Made by a program: the position numbers and the translations under genes. Under the pieces are notes generated by a model. The model was not told the DNA's origin. It was given only the letters and a program-made list of their open reading frames with translations, and did not search any database. From Chloroflexota bacterium (GTDB lineage Bacteria; Chloroflexota; Anaerolineae; Caldilineales; Caldilineaceae), in assembly GCA_026389895.1 (NCBI GenBank), contig JAPLGZ010000807.1, forward strand, positions 1 to 45,520: DNA of 45,520 bases. Direction: 5' to 3'. Position 1 is the first letter of the stretch. Each line of letters starts with the position of its first letter. Positions 1 to 9,079 of this stretch are shown here, in pieces.

Positions 1-343
1 CCACATAAGATTGCACAACATCTGGTGCTTCGGCCTGATCGACGCCGATCACCTGCACTTGATTGGCATAGCGGGCCGATGTCGCCTCGACAGCCGGCAA
101 CTCCTCTTGGCACGGGCCGCACCAGGTCGCCCAAAAATTAAGCACAACGGGCGTGCCGCGATGTGCCCGCAAATTGAATGTTTTACCATCTAACGTGGTG
201 AGGGTAAAGTCTGGGGCTGGATAACCAATCGCTGGTTGGGGATTGTGGAGCACGGTTTGCGCGAGCAACGGCGCCTGACTTTCCCATAACCAGGCGCCGC
301 CAAAGATTAAAATCAAGCCAAAAACTAAGTGCCAACGATTCAT
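1..343 (-). CDS. TlpA/ResA-like thioredoxin-fold protein (partial, C-terminus off the left edge)
   Basis: Reading the minus strand from the ATG at 343 gives an open frame of 114 codons that leaves the window. It begins [16 protein letters not shown], a signal-anchor-like segment, so the thioredoxin domain should lie outside the membrane. It continues into a redoxin pattern ([18 protein letters not shown], then [17 protein letters not shown]). The WCGPC active site is at about residues 83-87. Family members of this type reduce disulfides of exported proteins or serve cytochrome maturation; which applies here cannot be told. The frame was found by direct translation. The next gene (endonuclease) is on the same strand and ends only 25 bases upstream, but its base composition differs, so co-transcription is not implied. 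Confidence 0.88.
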   Translation of the reverse strand, partial: MNRWHLVFGLILIFGGAWLWESQAPLLAQTVLHNPQPAIGYPAPDFTLTTLDGKTFNLRAHRGTPVVLNFWATWCGPCQEELPAVEATSARYANQVQVIGVDQAEAPDVVQSYV

Positions 344-368
344 ATTAGAATAAGCAAGACCAAGAAAG

Positions 369-1235
369 TTATATGGCCAAATCAAAAGGTAGATCGCTTA
401 TATCACGGAGACGGCGTCCCTCTACCATGATAGCTAAAAGCTCTAAACTAACTTCATCATTAGTTTCATTTATTGCTTCAATTAATTCTGGAAGCGCAAA
501 ATGATAAACACAATCTAGGTCACCTGTACCTAGCGCAAGAGCCGCTATACGAGCGGGATACGGTTCAGCAGTAACTGCAACAATATGAGGCAGATGACCC
601 TTTCGATTTCGAATTAGATTCAATGCCTCTGTTCGCGCGTTTTGCGCTCTGTCACTACGTAGTGTCCATTTACAAGAAATCACAGCATGCAATAATGGTC
701 GCGCTATTTTATAATTTTCTCTGCGCAATGGTGTAAATTTTGCATATTTCTCAGATTCGTCAGTCAATATCCCAAACTGATTAACTTCTATATCTGTAAC
801 CGGTTGTCGGCTTACCACAATATCTGGCCCAACAATATAATTGCCACCCAACGCAGAGCTTAGTGCTCGTTCTTTTTTGAGTAATTTCGCAATGTGAGCC
901 AGGTGCTCATATTGATCGAAGTTCGAAATATCGGTATTATTAGTAGAATAGAGCCAATTGCCAGGTCTAAGATGCTGCAAAAGCATAAAAGATTCCTGAA
1001 TAAATTCTCTTGTTGTTACCTCAAAGCTGCGGCCTGCGGTCTGTCCACCTTTTAGCCGCTCATAGTTTTGAGTATAGCTAATTCGGCTTAAAATGCCCCA
1101 GGCCACCTTTTTGCTATGGCTTGATCCAACATCAGCAAAATTAGGGTACTCTTCCCCGCTTTTACTTTTCTGAATTCTTATAATTCCCTCACATATAGCT
1201 TTATGGTATTCATTTCGTAGTTCAGTAATATTCAT
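369..1235 (-). CDS. Type II restriction endonuclease, NgoMIV/Cfr10I family
   Basis: 288 aa, almost exactly the length of NgoMIV. The core of the PD-(D/E)XK fold is visible in the family's special arrangement: P137-D138 (VGPDIVV), then S187-C188-K189 (ISCKW) and E203 (ARTEAL). A further acidic residue, E72 (SFEVTTREF), sits where NgoMIV has its E70. The spacing matches the NgoMIV catalytic residues D140, K187 and E201 as I remember them. NgoMIV cuts GCCGGC as a tetramer, so the same or a related site is predicted, not shown. The methyltransferase gene lies directly upstream on the same strand with 26 bases between, so the two probably share one transcript with the methylase made first. The DNA is visibly AT-richer than most neighbours, consistent with horizontal gain. 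Confidence 0.9.
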   Translation of the reverse strand: MNITELRNEYHKAICEGIIRIQKSKSGEEYPNFADVGSSHSKKVAWGILSRISYTQNYERLKGGQTAGRSFEVTTREFIQESFMLLQHLRPGNWLYSTNNTDISNFDQYEHLAHIAKLLKKERALSSALGGNYIVGPDIVVSRQPVTDIEVNQFGILTDESEKYAKFTPLRRENYKIARPLLHAVISCKWTLRSDRAQNARTEALNLIRNRKGHLPHIVAVTAEPYPARIAALALGTGDLDCVYHFALPELIEAINETNDEVSLELLAIMVEGRRLRDISDLPFDLAI

Positions 1236-1261
1236 AGTAACTTGCCATCTTAGGCCTGGGT

Positions 1262-2728
1262 TTACTTCTGTGGCTTATAGAAACCAATCACATATTCTTC
1301 ATGCATTCTCTGTTGAATTTGAGAAGTATGATCAACTTTCATTCCAGCAGGCAACATACGCCGATTGCGATCAATCTGGCGCACACCAATTTTAGGGACA
1401 TTAAAACCAACTTCATTACCTATTTCGGCTAGACATTTGCCAGTCTCAGTATCTTTACCGCGCATGATAGAGCTTGCCACAACAACTATTGCAATTTTTC
1501 CCGGCTTGAGGACACGATACATTTCACGCAATGTGCGCTTCATTTCCGTATAATATCGATGCAAAGCCTTTCCTTTTTGTGAATCAAGTACTCTTAATTC
1601 ATTCACAAGATTTGAGGTATAGTCAGGTAAACTCTCGAAGTAAAAAGTAGATGTATTCTCTCCGCCAATACAATCTTTGCGAGTATCCGTCAACTCATGT
1701 ATGGAGTAGCCTAACCAAACCAGCGAAAATTTATGAGCTCGCATGTAGTCAATAGCATTTGATGCATAGGGCGGCGATGTAACAATTAAATCGATTGAGT
1801 CGGCATCTATCGTAAGATTTTGGGAGTTACCTTGCGCAAGCAATGGTTTATCAAATTTAAAATCAAGCTCTACTAAACTTTTTAAGTTTTGTTGAAATTT
1901 TCGTTTAAATTCAAATAGCGCTGGACGAATTCGCTTTGTTAACAATTTTGTGCGCGCGTTTTCTGTACCATCTGATGGTTCACCAATAATAAGATTGCCA
2001 GATGGCGAGTAGGCTACCCGCGCTCGGTGTGGGCGTGTGTGTGCTAGGTCAAAAGCGAGTGAAACTCCGCCAGATTTTGTGATAATACAAGCAGAAAAGG
2101 CTAACTCACAAAATGCGCGTGTAGCTTCATCTGTGATCTTTTGAATTTCTATAACAAGTGCTAACAGTTCAACTTGTGTTTCTTTAGCAAACCAATAATT
2201 TATAAAATCTTTTGTATTAGAATCCCATCTTGTCTCTAATTCAACAAGTAGTTCATCATATCTATTCTCAACTTGTACAGTTGCTTGAGCGAGTATATTC
2301 TTTCCCAATTCTGTTAGTTGTTGAATATTAATAGATGTAGTCTTAACTTTAGAGATTAATCTAGCAAGGGGATCAATATCGAAGCCAACCGCCCGTCTGT
2401 TATTTAACAAGGCTTCCAAGATAGTTGTGCCTGATCCCATCATAGGATCCAGCACAATTTCACCCGGTTCTGTCAAACCCAATATAAATTTTCTTGGTAA
2501 TTGTGGGGGAAATTTTGCTGGAAAAGAATGAAAATCATGTGTTGCATAGCCTGTATCAGAACTATGGAAATCTAGATCTTCAGATAATAAAGTAGATAAT
2601 CTACTAGAACTTGAGCTATCTACATCCATCCTAACTTCGGTATTTAAAAGTGGAAGTTGATGAATAGAAGGCTCTTGTAAAGCTATTTCAATATTTGAGG
2701 CAAGTTGATGATTATCTTTAGAATTCAT
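1262..2728 (-). CDS. Site-specific DNA amino-methyltransferase (predicted N4-cytosine), partner of the NgoMIV-like enzyme
   Basis: 488 aa. It has a SAM-binding motif I (VLDPMMGSGTT, from D94) preceded by FHSFPAKFPPQLPRK, and a catalytic motif IV TSPPY at residues 317-321. S/T-S-P-P-Y is the usual form in N4-cytosine methylases; N6-adenine cannot be excluded. Motif I comes first and motif IV about 220 residues later, the reverse of the common beta-class order. The intervening region (about 120-310) presumably carries target recognition. Ending in EEYVIGFYKPQK, it looks full length. It is first in the two-gene operon with the endonuclease and protects host DNA from it. NgoMIV's own methylase is, to my knowledge, a C5 enzyme, so this pairing differs from the type system. 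Confidence 0.88.
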   Translation of the reverse strand: MNSKDNHQLASNIEIALQEPSIHQLPLLNTEVRMDVDSSSSSRLSTLLSEDLDFHSSDTGYATHDFHSFPAKFPPQLPRKFILGLTEPGEIVLDPMMGSGTTILEALLNNRRAVGFDIDPLARLISKVKTTSINIQQLTELGKNILAQATVQVENRYDELLVELETRWDSNTKDFINYWFAKETQVELLALVIEIQKITDEATRAFCELAFSACIITKSGGVSLAFDLAHTRPHRARVAYSPSGNLIIGEPSDGTENARTKLLTKRIRPALFEFKRKFQQNLKSLVELDFKFDKPLLAQGNSQNLTIDADSIDLIVTSPPYASNAIDYMRAHKFSLVWLGYSIHELTDTRKDCIGGENTSTFYFESLPDYTSNLVNELRVLDSQKGKALHRYYTEMKRTLREMYRVLKPGKIAIVVVASSIMRGKDTETGKCLAEIGNEVGFNVPKIGVRQIDRNRRMLPAGMKVDHTSQIQQRMHEEYVIGFYKPQK

Positions 2729-2890
2729 AGAAGTTCAGTTAATTCAGTGGGTCAAGAGTGAATACATTGCGTATAGGAAAGGACTTTGCAACATTAAGTT
2801 TGACATTGTAACATATTGCGTTACCTATCAAAAGTATCTAAATTCATAGATTATAGAGGAGGAAGGAAAAGGTAGACCTTAAATTGCAGT

Positions 2891-2962
2891 GGTGGACTAT
2901 AAGCTTGGCTTGTTTACTCCGCTGTATAATGGCAGGTAAACAAGCCAAGCTTATAGTCCACC
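2891..2962. repeat. 27-bp perfect inverted repeat (hairpin) between peptidase and R-M genes
   Basis: Arms at 2891-2917 and 2936-2962 are perfect reverse complements, with an 18-base loop. Pairing continues imperfectly outward, with an AAGGTA...CTTAAA-like segment on the left and its approximate complement at about 2967-2982. It lies 66 bases beyond the stop of the minus-strand M16 gene, so it may end that transcript, although no clear U-tract follows. It also marks the border of the AT-rich restriction-modification segment. Confidence 0.8.
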
Positions 2963-3028
2963 TTTCTTTAAGACTTACCTTCTCTCAAAGAGAGGAATCT
3001 ATTACAAATCAATAGGTAGGAAAAAGAT

Positions 3029-4309
3029 CTACGCTTGGTCATCTGGCGGGCCGGCGACCACCAACGTATAATTATCCTGACGTAAATAACGCTGCGCTAC
3101 CCTTTGCACATCGGCTGGCGTTATGTTATAGATTATTTCGTTGTACCGTTGCAGATAGTCAAGCCCTAATCCGTAACGCTCGATATTCAACAAAGAAGAG
3201 GCCACGCCGTCGTTTGTTTCCAGCGTCAATGGCAACACACCGGTCATGTAGGCCTGGCTATCGGCTAGTTCTTCAGCACCAACTAGCTCATTACCGAGCC
3301 GTTCGAACTCGGCCAGGATACTCTCGATGGCCTGTTGTACGCTGCCAGGGTTGACGCCAGCATTTACATACCATGCGCCGGACGCGATCTCGGCATCGAT
3401 CGCACTGCCACAATAGTAGGCCAACCCCTGCTCTTCACGCACCTTCTCGCCCAGGCGCCCCATCATGCCAAACTGCCCCAAAATCGTATTAGCCACACGT
3501 ACGGCATAAAAATCAGGGTCCAGGCGCGCAACAGCGAGTGAGCCGACCATAATATCGGACTGCACTTTGCCCGGCAAAGGACAAATTCGTTGTTGCGGTT
3601 GATCATGGATGGGTGCTGGTGGCACGGTTTGGTCAGGCACGGGGCCGCGCCAGTCGCCAAACTGTTGGCCCAGTAAATCGAGCACAGCCGCGGTTTCTAC
3701 ATCGCCCACCACCACAATAATCATGCCATTGGGTGTATAGCGCTCCTGATAAAAAGAGGTCAAGTCAGCGTGCTGGATCGCGCTAATGGTCTCTTTATAG
3801 CCAGAGGTAGGCCGACCATAGGGATGATCGCCATATAAGGTTTCGTAAAAACGTAAATTGGCGACCTGTTGCGTATCCTGTTCACGCTCCTGTAAATGCA
3901 CCAATTTTTGGCCGCGCAACCGTTCGATATGCTCAATGGGAAAAGTAGGCCGCCGCAACACATCGGCCAGCACCGTCGCAATGGTCGAAAAATCTTCGCT
4001 TAGGCTAGTGGCGCTAAAATTAGTTGTGTGGGTATCACTACCAATCCCCAGACTGGCGCCAATGGACTCGATAGTTTCATTAAAGGTGTCAAAATCATAA
4101 TGAGCGCTGCCACGCGACAACATGCTGGTGACAAAACCGCTGAGTCCCGCTTTGCCAGCAGGGTCGTGAATGGAGCCGACCATCAGGCACCCTTCCATGA
4201 CCACCACCGGTGCGGCATGATTCTCACGCACAAGTACAGTAATCCCGTTGTCAAAGACCACACGGGTGATATTATCCGGATTAGGGATCGCGTTATTCGC
4301 TTTAGCCAT
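3029..4309 (-). CDS. M16B peptidase-like subunit lacking the zinc site (non-catalytic partner)
   Basis: About 426 aa with the M16 two-domain architecture: an N-terminal domain starting VVFDNGITVLVRENHAAPVV and a C-terminal domain with the GLAYYCGSAIDAEIASGAWYVNAGVNP strand-rich region. Where active members have HxxEH, this protein has GLSGFVTSML, so the zinc ligands are missing. In bacterial M16B enzymes a catalytic and a non-catalytic subunit form a heterodimer, and the zinc-bearing partner is encoded just upstream (4428-5735). The ATG at 4309 (MAKANN) is preferred; an in-frame GTG nine bases upstream is possible. Neither start has a strong ribosome-binding site. No signal peptide is seen, so the protein is probably cytoplasmic. 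Confidence 0.88.
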   Translation of the reverse strand: MAKANNAIPNPDNITRVVFDNGITVLVRENHAAPVVVMEGCLMVGSIHDPAGKAGLSGFVTSMLSRGSAHYDFDTFNETIESIGASLGIGSDTHTTNFSATSLSEDFSTIATVLADVLRRPTFPIEHIERLRGQKLVHLQEREQDTQQVANLRFYETLYGDHPYGRPTSGYKETISAIQHADLTSFYQERYTPNGMIIVVVGDVETAAVLDLLGQQFGDWRGPVPDQTVPPAPIHDQPQQRICPLPGKVQSDIMVGSLAVARLDPDFYAVRVANTILGQFGMMGRLGEKVREEQGLAYYCGSAIDAEIASGAWYVNAGVNPGSVQQAIESILAEFERLGNELVGAEELADSQAYMTGVLPLTLETNDGVASSLLNIERYGLGLDYLQRYNEIIYNITPADVQRVAQRYLRQDNYTLVVAGPPDDQA

Positions 4310-4427
4310 GCATGTCACCAGGCCAACATGATTCTAGATCGTCATAAAATGTCATCAATTACCCTTTGCTGAAACGGGTTATAGCCCGTAAGCGTTTACC
4401 AACAGACGTGCGATCAGTCCCTATAAA

Positions 4428-5735
4428 TTAGTCGCCCTCGGCATCCTCGTCCGGCAGATACCAACCGATGGTCTGACCATTGCGAACAAAATACGCCTGC
4501 GCCACCCGCTGCACGTCTTCGGCAGTCACAGCCAGCAATTTATCCAGCCAATCTTCCAGCCAGGTCGTATCAGCAATGATTTCGCTAAAACCCAGCCAAT
4601 AGGCCTGGTAGGTGACGCTTTCGCTGCTGTAGGCGAATTGGGCTTTGGTCTGTTTGATCGCTTTGGTCAGTTCGGCAGCGGTGACGCCTTCTTGCTGAAT
4701 TTTCTGGATCTCGCTCCAGATCGCCTCTTCAACCTGTTGATGGTCAACATCCTGCGCCAAGGTTGCGTAAAAGCTAAAAAGATCGGGATCAACCGTGGGT
4801 CGATAACTGGAGCTGACATCAACCGTCAATTGTGTATCGACCAACGCTTTGTAGAGCCGATTGCTCCGGTTATTACCCCAGCCCCCAAAGAGCCCCATGC
4901 CTTTAGCGCCACTCAACACAGCATCCATGACGATCAGTGGGAAGAAATCAACATGGGTAGCCTCCGGGGCATGGAACGCCATGATCAGATAACTGGTCAA
5001 CTCATTGCCGCGCAACAGAACACGCCGTTCGGCTTGTTGTTCCGGCTCGCGCGTGCGCACCCGCGGGACAGTTGGACCAGACGGTAAATGGCCAAAATAT
5101 TGCTCGATCTTAGCCAACATTTCGGTGGTGTCAAAATCGCCCACCGCTACAGCAATTGCGTTATTTGGGGCGTAAAATGTTTGGTAATGCTGATAGAGAT
5201 CATTCCGTTCGATGGTTAACAGATCACTCTTCCAGCCAATAATCGGGTGATGATAGCTATGCACCTGGAACGCGGCGGCCTGCACTTCTTCGTTCAGTAG
5301 ATAGAAGTAATTATTTTCGCTGCCTTCGCGCTCGCTGATGATGACGGTGCGTTCAGATTCAGTCTCTTCGACATCAAAGATCGAATTAGCCATGCGGTCA
5401 CTTTCAACCTGCAAGGCTAATTCGATCCGCTCGGAAGGAAAGGTTTCGAAATAGGTTGTCCAATCCTGTGAAGTCATTCCATTGAAGACGCCACCGGCCC
5501 GTGATACGGCTTTATCAAACTCGCCGCGCGGGAACTTTTCTGTTCCTTTGAAGAGCATATGCTCAACCCAATGACTGATGCCTGTTGCGCCGGGCAGTTC
5601 ATTGCGGCTACCCACGCGATAGTAAATCCAGAAGCTGGCAACAGGTGCAACGTGCCGTTCTTGCAGAATCACTTGCAAACCATTGGCTAAGACCGTTTGG
5701 GTTCGTGGATCAGTGGCTACTTCATCAATGGCCAT
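4428..5735 (-). CDS. M16B zinc metallopeptidase, catalytic subunit
   Basis: 435 aa. The inverted zinc motif is present as H55-W-V-E58-H59 in [22 protein letters not shown]. The third ligand is expected among the glutamates of [16 protein letters not shown], near residue 130-140. Members of this family degrade small proteins or peptides inside a clam-shell chamber made with a second subunit, here most likely the adjacent zinc-less paralogue. The ATG at 5735 overlaps the end of the UDP-glucose dehydrogenase gene by 11 bases, implying translational coupling, and the second M16 gene follows 118 bases downstream. There is no signal peptide. Substrate is unknown. Confidence 0.92.
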   Translation of the reverse strand: MAIDEVATDPRTQTVLANGLQVILQERHVAPVASFWIYYRVGSRNELPGATGISHWVEHMLFKGTEKFPRGEFDKAVSRAGGVFNGMTSQDWTTYFETFPSERIELALQVESDRMANSIFDVEETESERTVIISEREGSENNYFYLLNEEVQAAAFQVHSYHHPIIGWKSDLLTIERNDLYQHYQTFYAPNNAIAVAVGDFDTTEMLAKIEQYFGHLPSGPTVPRVRTREPEQQAERRVLLRGNELTSYLIMAFHAPEATHVDFFPLIVMDAVLSGAKGMGLFGGWGNNRSNRLYKALVDTQLTVDVSSSYRPTVDPDLFSFYATLAQDVDHQQVEEAIWSEIQKIQQEGVTAAELTKAIKQTKAQFAYSSESVTYQAYWLGFSEIIADTTWLEDWLDKLLAVTAEDVQRVAQAYFVRNGQTIGWYLPDEDAEGD

Positions 5736-7044
5736 TCGTATATTTTGCTCCTCTACCTACGGCACGATATTGGAAACCCAATTCGTGCATTTTATCTGGT
5801 TCATATAAATTCCGGCCATCGACCACGACCGGCTGTAGCATTGAATTTTTAATGCGGGCTAAATCTAATTGCTTAAATTCATTCCATTCGGTGCAGACGA
5901 CCAGCGCATCTGCTCCTTCGGCCAGATCATAGGGATCTTCCGCCAGATGCAGATCAGAATTCATGCGAGCCGCGCCAGCCATCGCCACAGGATCATAACC
6001 GGTGACCAAGGCGCCTTCATTTTGCAACATGCGGCAAATATCCAAGGCCGGTGATTCGCGTAAATCGTCGGTATTCGGCTTGAAGGCTAAACCCAGCACC
6101 CCAATCCGTCGATCCGTCAAGCGTCCGCCTAATAATTCACGCAAGGTCAACAAAGCCCAACGCCGCGCATCACGATTGATGTCGATTACTGCACGCAACA
6201 GGGAAGGATGCGAACCATGCACCAAGGCCATGTGCTCCAACGCCTTGACATCTTTGGGGAAACAACTGCCGCCATACCCCAACCCGGCATTCAAGAAAGC
6301 TGGGCCAATACGCTTATCATAGCCCATACCGACGGCAACTTCCTGTACATCTGCTCCCAATTTCTCGCAAATCGCCGCAATCTCGTTGATAAAGCTAATC
6401 TTGGTGGCCAGGAAAGCATTGCTGGCATATTTGATCATCTCAGCCGTGCGCAGATCGGTAATAATAATCCGCGTGCGCAACGCCAGATGTAACTGGGCAA
6501 CCTTCTCAGCGGCTTCGGGGTTTTTGCTACCCAATACCACACGATCTGGATTCATAAAATCGGTAAGCGCCGAACCTTCGCGGGTAAACTCGGGGCAACT
6601 GACGACATCAAAAGCCATCGGTTGTGGCTGGCTGCGCTTGATAATATCGGCTACCCAGTCGCCCGTGCCGACAGGCACGGTGCTCTTATTAACCACAATG
6701 ATCGGCTTCGTCATATTCTGTGCGACAGATTGGGCCGCCATGCGAACATATTGCAAATCGGCTTCCCCATCAACCCCGCTAGGCGTCCCTACGCAAATAA
6801 AGATATATTCGGCATCGGCTAGGGCTTCGACATAGCTTGTGGTGAAATGTAAACGGCCGGCTTTGACATTCCGTACGATCATTTCGCTCAGGCCAGGTTC
6901 AAAAATTGGCACCTTGCCTTGCCGCAGCATATCGATCTTTTCTTCATTAATATCAATACATGTAACCTTATTGCCCATATCAGCAAAACAAGTTCCAGTG
7001 GATAGACCTACATAGCCCGTACCGGCTACCGCAATATTCTTCAT
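5725..7044 (-). CDS. ugd: UDP-glucose 6-dehydrogenase
   Basis: 439 aa, the normal length. It oxidises UDP-glucose to UDP-glucuronate with two NAD+, feeding polysaccharide or glycolipid synthesis. Visible features are the N-terminal Rossmann motif [17 protein letters not shown], the central [14 protein letters not shown] with catalytic C261, and the C-terminal UDP-binding domain ([19 protein letters not shown]). The start ATG at 7044 has AGGAG nine to ten bases upstream. The stop overlaps the next gene (M16 peptidase) by 11 bases. The upstream spacer contains phased TTACA repeats that may control it. A related nucleotide sugar dehydrogenase substrate, such as UDP-GlcNAc, is less likely but not excluded. 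Confidence 0.94.
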   Translation of the reverse strand: MKNIAVAGTGYVGLSTGTCFADMGNKVTCIDINEEKIDMLRQGKVPIFEPGLSEMIVRNVKAGRLHFTTSYVEALADAEYIFICVGTPSGVDGEADLQYVRMAAQSVAQNMTKPIIVVNKSTVPVGTGDWVADIIKRSQPQPMAFDVVSCPEFTREGSALTDFMNPDRVVLGSKNPEAAEKVAQLHLALRTRIIITDLRTAEMIKYASNAFLATKISFINEIAAICEKLGADVQEVAVGMGYDKRIGPAFLNAGLGYGGSCFPKDVKALEHMALVHGSHPSLLRAVIDINRDARRWALLTLRELLGGRLTDRRIGVLGLAFKPNTDDLRESPALDICRMLQNEGALVTGYDPVAMAGAARMNSDLHLAEDPYDLAEGADALVVCTEWNEFKQLDLARIKNSMLQPVVVDGRNLYEPDKMHELGFQYRAVGRGAKYTNGH

Positions 7045-7154
7045 GCGAGTTGTACTCCTATAGTATAAAATGAATGTAAAACAGATAAGTGGTAAACACG
7101 AAAGGATTGGTAATCCATCTGGAATATTTTACATGACTTTTAACTGAAAATGTC

Positions 7155-7181
7155 TTACATTGTGTTTACATTCTGTTTACA
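7155..7181. promoter_or_regulatory. Three TTACA direct repeats at exact 11-bp spacing upstream of ugd
   Basis: TTACA starts at 7155, 7166 and 7177, each followed by TTG or TTC. Further copies are at 7129 and, inverted, near 7073. The 11-bp phase and the TTTACA core resemble PhoP/PhoB-type boxes bound by OmpR-family regulators. The array lies 111-137 bases upstream of the ugd start and touches the 3' end of the flippase gene. Function is inferred from pattern only. Confidence 0.45.
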
Positions 7182-8178
7182 TTGTCGTTTCCACAGGCTG
7201 GGTTGTGCGCTCAAAATCATCCCAGCGTAATTGTTCGCGCCAGAAATAGTAGGCACCGACGGCTGTTACCGGCAACCAGAGTGCCACATGCAGCGTAAAT
7301 GTATAACCGGCCGCAATATTAGCATCCACCCCAAACGATTTTAAGACCCCAATGCCTGGCAAATCAAACGTGCCGACATAACCGGGTGCAGAAGGCAAAG
7401 TGGTGGCAAGATTTACCAAGCCATTCATCAGCATCAAGACGAGGAAACTTACGTGGAAGCTGAACGCATGCATGACAAACCAATATTTCACGGTTTCCAT
7501 CAACCAAATGACGATACTCGTGGCAAAGATCATCAACACATCGGTTGGCCGGCTTAGGCTCTGCAAACCAGCCATAAAACGAATATAAAAATCATCGATG
7601 GGTTTACGCAGGCGGGTTGGCAAAAGACGATCAGCTAGCCATGTGTAAACAATAGTCATCCGCTGCGGTTGTACAGCCATCCAGACAAAGAAAGCCGTCG
7701 CCCCGAGTAGAACCACAGTCAAGCCGATCACGGAATTGCGATAGACCAACGGCAAAGCGGGCACAAAAGGGAGCGCAAGGAAGACAAAAAGTAACATGAC
7801 CAGCCCATCAAAAACTCGCTCGATGATCACCGTGGCCAGGCTGGAACTGACGGGGATATCTTCCTTGCGCTTGAGCACAAACGAGCGAATGAATTCACCT
7901 GCCCGAAACGGATAGACATTATTGCCAAAATAGCCAATACAGATCAGTGGAAATAGTCGCGCAATGGGGATAACTTTAAAGTGACGCAGGGTATAGTGCC
8001 AACGCCAACTACGCACCCATAACCCAACAAAATAGACAAGGACGCCGGGCACAATCCACCAATAATTAGCTGTATCGAGCGTCTTCCTCACTTCGGCGAG
8101 ATGGAGGCTGGGGAGGACAAGATAGAGACAAAATGCGCTGATCAGAATACCAACCAGCAACTGCCAGGTTCGTTTCAA
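7177..8178 (-). CDS. Lysylphosphatidylglycerol synthase TM-region-like flippase family protein (UPF0104/YbhN-like)
   Basis: 333 aa with about eight hydrophobic segments, the first being LLVGILISAFCLYLVL. Family marks include WRWHYTLRHF near residue 60, IGYFGNNVYPFRAGEFIRSFVLKRKEDIPVSSSLATVIIERVFDGL (about 82-127), and a late TTLPSAPGYVGTFDLPGIGVLKSFGV. These are typical of the LPG_synthase_TM superfamily, an integral inner-membrane family linked to moving lipids or glycolipids across the membrane. No aminoacyl-transferase domain is attached. It is followed by ugd on the same strand after 132 bases. A role in exporting a UDP-glucuronate-derived glycolipid is plausible but unproven. Confidence 0.85.
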   Translation of the reverse strand: MKRTWQLLVGILISAFCLYLVLPSLHLAEVRKTLDTANYWWIVPGVLVYFVGLWVRSWRWHYTLRHFKVIPIARLFPLICIGYFGNNVYPFRAGEFIRSFVLKRKEDIPVSSSLATVIIERVFDGLVMLLFVFLALPFVPALPLVYRNSVIGLTVVLLGATAFFVWMAVQPQRMTIVYTWLADRLLPTRLRKPIDDFYIRFMAGLQSLSRPTDVLMIFATSIVIWLMETVKYWFVMHAFSFHVSFLVLMLMNGLVNLATTLPSAPGYVGTFDLPGIGVLKSFGVDANIAAGYTFTLHVALWLPVTAVGAYYFWREQLRWDDFERTTQPVETTM

Positions 8179-8227
8179 AATTTATATTTCCATAAGTCTA
8201 GGCGTCTAATTGATTGACCATTTCCCT

Positions 8228-8257
8228 ATTTGTCTTATTTGACACAATAGGACAAAT
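8228..8257. repeat. 12-bp inverted repeat upstream of the flippase gene
   Basis: Arms 8228-8239 and 8246-8257 (ATTTGTCTTATT / AATAGGACAAAT) pair with one G.T position and a six-base loop. It lies 50 bases upstream of the flippase start, where an operator or attenuator would be expected. Confidence 0.5.
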
Positions 8258-8356
8258 CACCTATCAGCATATCACAGCCGGGTCGCAAAATCCAAAGGTA
8301 ATTGAGAGTAATTTGTTTGCAATTTTGGTAGGCCAGCATTGAGGAAAAACTCTAAA

Positions 8357-8400
8357 CACAATAAAGCAGCGATGATAGATATCGTCGCTGCTTTATTGTG
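8357..8400 (-). terminator. Terminator of the double-SWIM gene
   Basis: Perfect 16-bp stem (8357-8372 with 8385-8400) and a 12-base loop, beginning 28 bases after the minus-strand stop at 8429. Read on the minus strand it is followed by a T-rich run (TTTAGAGTTTTT), as expected for intrinsic termination. Confidence 0.82.
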
Positions 8401-8428
8401 CTATTTAAATGGGTTAGAAAATGTCGGT

Positions 8429-8935
8429 TTAATTCATCCTTGGTACCGCCAGCATGGCAGGTTCTACGGCATCACCCAAGATCTCTTCTAGCGCCATCAC
8501 ATGCGCACAGACTTGCCGCAAAGCAAATTCTTCACAGCAGCAACGCCATGTGCCGCCATCATAAGTAATAGTATGGTCCCCATTATCACCATGTAATTCA
8601 ACTTCAAATTCATGTACATGAAAGCGCTTGTCACGCTCTTCGGCATATTGGCGGGCTTTCACAATGCGGCTAGCCGACGAATGGATGCCAGGCACATCTG
8701 ATAAGGCCGGCTCTACGGCATTGCCAAGCACTTCTTCCATCGCCATTACATGAGCACAGACCTCGCGCAAACTAAACTCTTCGCAAGAGCAATCCCATTT
8801 GCCGGCTTCATAACTGATCAAATGATTGCCATTATCACCCTGTAGCTCAACCTCAACACTGCGAACCTTGATACGCCGATCACGTTCCTCTGCATACTGC
8901 CGGGCCTTAACAATTCTGCTCGCTGTAGAATCCAT
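8429..8935 (-). CDS. Tandem SWIM zinc-finger protein
   Basis: 168 aa made of two copies of an 83-residue unit that share the start SASRIVKARQYAEERD. Each unit ends in a SWIM motif CxCx(n)CxH: C49, C51, C60, H62 in the first and C132, C134, C143, H145 in the second. SWIM domains bind zinc and contact DNA or proteins, usually as an appendage of larger proteins. Here the whole protein is two SWIM units with a short beta-rich lead (VEVELQGDNGNHLISYE) and no enzyme domain. No membrane segment or signal peptide is present. The gene stands alone between two hairpins. Its job is unknown. Confidence 0.82.
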   Translation of the reverse strand: MDSTASRIVKARQYAEERDRRIKVRSVEVELQGDNGNHLISYEAGKWDCSCEEFSLREVCAHVMAMEEVLGNAVEPALSDVPGIHSSASRIVKARQYAEERDKRFHVHEFEVELHGDNGDHTITYDGGTWRCCCEEFALRQVCAHVMALEEILGDAVEPAMLAVPRMN

Positions 8936-9048
8936 TGCTGTATCCTTTCTTCATGAGTAAAAACGTGAGAATGCGAAAAAATTGCAAATCCGCGTAGCAA
9001 TCTGTGTAGGCAACTCCTTTGTCATAAAAGGTATTAGCTATAAAATAA

Positions 9049-9079
9049 AAATATCCAGGCAATAATTGCCTGGATATTT
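9049..9079. terminator. 14-bp perfect hairpin
   Basis: Arms 9049-9062 and 9066-9079 pair perfectly around a TAA loop. It is rich in A/T at its base, so it can look like an intrinsic terminator in either direction. It lies 114 bases upstream of the SWIM gene start and would insulate that gene from transcripts entering from the right. Confidence 0.65.

Noticed and set aside
2891-2962. Long inverted repeat taken as terminal repeats of a mobile element
   Set aside because: The arms are 18 bases apart with no gene between, no target duplication is seen, and similar unrelated hairpins follow many genes in the window.
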